Source of the DNA: Apostichopus japonicus
Taxonomy: Eukaryota > Echinodermata > Holothuroidea > Aspidochirotida > Stichopodidae
Reading direction: 5' to 3'
DNA length: 64,000 bases
Assembly (NCBI RefSeq): GCF_037975245.1
Contig: NC_092566.1
Location: 1,924,001-1,988,000 of the forward strand
Position 1 is the stretch's first letter. Each line of letters starts with the position of its first letter. The notes beneath the pieces are model-generated. The model saw nothing but the letters and a program-made list of their open reading frames with translations, had not been told where the DNA came from and did not search any database. Shown here in pieces: positions 62,401 to 64,000 of the stretch. The translations under genes and the position numbers were made by a program.

Positions 62401-64000
62401 ATTTGTCTATGCAACAGCCGCCTATGGAAACGCCTACTACGGTCATGGTGTCGGCCGTGTTTTGCTAAGCGATGTAGCCTGCTATGGAAATGAGAGCTAC
62501 ATTTCTGATTGCCAATTCGAAGCATTCGGGAATCACGACTGCGGACATAGTAAAGATGCAGGCGCAGCATGTAGGTTTTATTCAAATTTCTACTTTGCAA
62601 CATTTATCAGTGTCATCGTGTTCTGTCCCTTAAAAATGTGTACGTAAAATTGTGTACGTAAAACTGTAAAGGAATGTAATGGTTAACATGTTTATTGTAG
62701 AAGTTAGTAATTATTGGAAAGTAACAACATACGTCACAACGTTCGTTGAAATGTGAATAAACATTAGACGATATAGTGGTATTACGGTTGATATCTCAAC
62801 ATATAAACCAAGAATTCACTGTGACATGCTAGTAGTCTGAAGTTTACAGAATATGACTAAACTAATCGGTTTTCCGGAATCGATGTCTCGCAACAGCTAC
62901 TGTAAAGTTAATTCTGGTTAATGTTCGATCTAAAGACATGGCATAGGTTGTTCCATCATGGTGTATCTTACCTTTTGAGCATCAACCACTGTAAACAGTA
63001 ACAGCTCCAAACCTCGACAAGTTAATAATAGGACTTTGATTTCCTCACGTGCACCATATTATCTTGCTGTCCTGAAAACCAGTCATATGATGTCTATAAC
63101 TTACATCAGATGTTATGTCTAGGGTAAGCACCGTGGATTGATGACGTTGTTAAATTGGTTAGTAACTTGTTATTTTGAAATCGGTTTGTAACTTTACGTC
63201 TACTGTTATGATTCAAACTCGGGTTTGGATACTTCACAGGCAGTGGGCATAACAAAGGAGACATTCGCCTCGTCGATGGTTCTTTTTATTACGGAAGGGT
63301 GGAGGTACTTAATAACAGAGAATGGGGAACGGTGTGTGACGACTTCTGGGACATAAATGATGCTCGCGTAGTTTGCAGACAGCTAGGCTTCCAATCTGCT
63401 TCTGCTGCCTACCCAGGCGCCTACTATGGCCAAGGGTCTGGTCCTATCTGGATGGACAACGTGAAATGCTCTGGATACGAAAGTTATCTTTCACAGTGTA
63501 GTCATAATGGTTTTGGTAATCATGATTGCAGTCACCCTGAGGATGCTGCTGTTCGATGTGAGGGTGCGTACATTTTTGCCGTTCAGTGAAAAAACACTAA
63601 GTTGAAAGGATTATTATTGAAATTTCTTGCACAATTACCTACTGGTAGCTTACCGTCTACCAATTTTATAATTGAATAAAATCAAGAGCCTAACATACAG
63701 TACTCTCCAAAGCCCGGTAAACGTGAGGATATGGTGTGATGCAGTTTGGGTTAAGTAAGATCGCTTTTATCCGATCCGTTTCGACGGAATGAAGCAGGAC
63801 CTGAGAACAGAATCATTAATATTTGTATTATTACAATAGGATAGAATGGTAGTTTATCTTTCCGCCACCTCCATCGGTGATCTTTAATTCTGCATATCAT
63901 TTGAAGTTGTATATGCCCCATGGACAGAAGTGTAACATTAACGCATTTTCACTTTCAGGTGCTCTGTTAGAAGTATTAACTTGTAATTTCGAAAACAGTT
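59487..64000 (+). CDS. SRCR-SRCR-MAM protein, second copy, cut by window end (duplicon B)
   Basis: Exons: signal peptide 59487-59541; a single mini-exon 60364-60402 (AGQTSTVFNTTQ, with an NTT sequon); SRCR1 62250-62570; SRCR2 63240-63557; MAM first exon from 63959, truncated at 64000. Phases match copy A, so this copy also looks functional as far as seen. Differences from A: three fewer mini-exon repeats; SENSF-type residues before SGRVEV changed to GENLS; and in SRCR2 VCDD kept (A has VCND) but GEWG changed to REWG. The TATAAA just upstream of the ATG in A is GATAAA here. Confidence 0.82.
60540..61345. other. B-only segment in the SRCR-MAM intron
   Basis: Not found at the matching place in A (about 25920). 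It begins after CCTTTAGACCAC and ends before AAACATGTATACATAAG. It holds a relic SRCR exon end and a run of 16 C (60819-60834). The rest is unrecognised. Confidence 0.7.
60721..60790 (+). pseudogene. Relic 3' end of an SRCR exon
   Basis: The frame from 60733 reads NVPHYCDYNEDVSVQCQ, which matches the closing pattern of the nearby SRCR domains (GNHDCSHPEDAAVRCE): HxC, ED, VxVxC spacing. The bases upstream do not continue the domain, so only the tail survives, probably a fragment of a deleted third SRCR exon. Confidence 0.55.

Larger units (their letters stand above)
46522..64000 (+). repeat. Segmental duplicon B (cut by window end)
   Basis: Second copy of 9144-28574. It is shorter because it lacks three of the four 880-bp units and the 311-bp segment of A. 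Extra DNA in B: a palindromic MITE (49150-49554), a hAT-like MITE (54115-54492) and a segment at 60540-61345. The last base of the window corresponds to about 28574 in A. Confidence 0.95.

Overview
The window is animal nuclear DNA: AT-rich, with intron-split genes, consensus GT/AG splice sites, microsatellites, LINE and SINE fragments and non-autonomous DNA transposons. The bilaterian-type SIRT1, the SRCR and MAM ectodomain genes and the GCGCTATATAAA-tailed retroelements suggest an invertebrate deuterostome, most likely an echinoderm. That assignment is an inference; no sequence here names the species. Most short open frames are shadows, so genes were built by joining exons whose splice phases agree.

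Layout. (1) 0.8-8.2 kb: a SIRT1 deacetylase gene on the + strand, eight coding exons joining into one 770-codon frame. Its introns hold a foldback element, a 17-bp minisatellite and a LINE relic. (2) 9.1-28.6 kb: duplicon A. It carries non-coding DNA, a three-exon MINPP1-type histidine phosphatase (- strand, 15.2-18.1 kb) and a secreted SRCR-SRCR-MAM gene (+ strand, from 22.1 kb). The SRCR-MAM gene runs past the compared part of the duplicon to about 31 kb. (3) 34.8-46.5 kb: a convergent - strand gene encoding a chain of MAM domains followed by one transmembrane segment. It grew by tandem duplication of a 2.4-kb unit and loses its 5' end abruptly at 46.51 kb. (4) 46.5-64.0 kb: duplicon B, a second copy of A in direct orientation except for a short inverted block exactly at the junction. 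B runs off the window end.

The duplicons are mostly identical by eye but differ in telling ways. Each has one insertion of the same hAT-like MITE family where the other keeps the empty site. B has an extra palindromic MITE. The B MINPP1 copy has lost 105 bp covering the exon 2 acceptor. A has four copies of an approximately 880-bp unit carrying a 39-nt mini-exon where B has one. B also carries a relic SRCR exon end absent from A. Both MINPP1 copies keep RHGSRYP but have HST where the family has HAE.

How the genes relate: the SRCR-MAM and MAM-TM genes look like secreted and membrane-bound recognition or adhesion ectodomains built from symmetric phase 1-1 exon modules, which lets whole domains be added or lost without breaking the frame. 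SIRT1 and MINPP1 are metabolic neighbours with no evident functional link. One caution applies to the whole duplicated architecture: in a highly heterozygous species, B could be the other haplotype misassembled in line.
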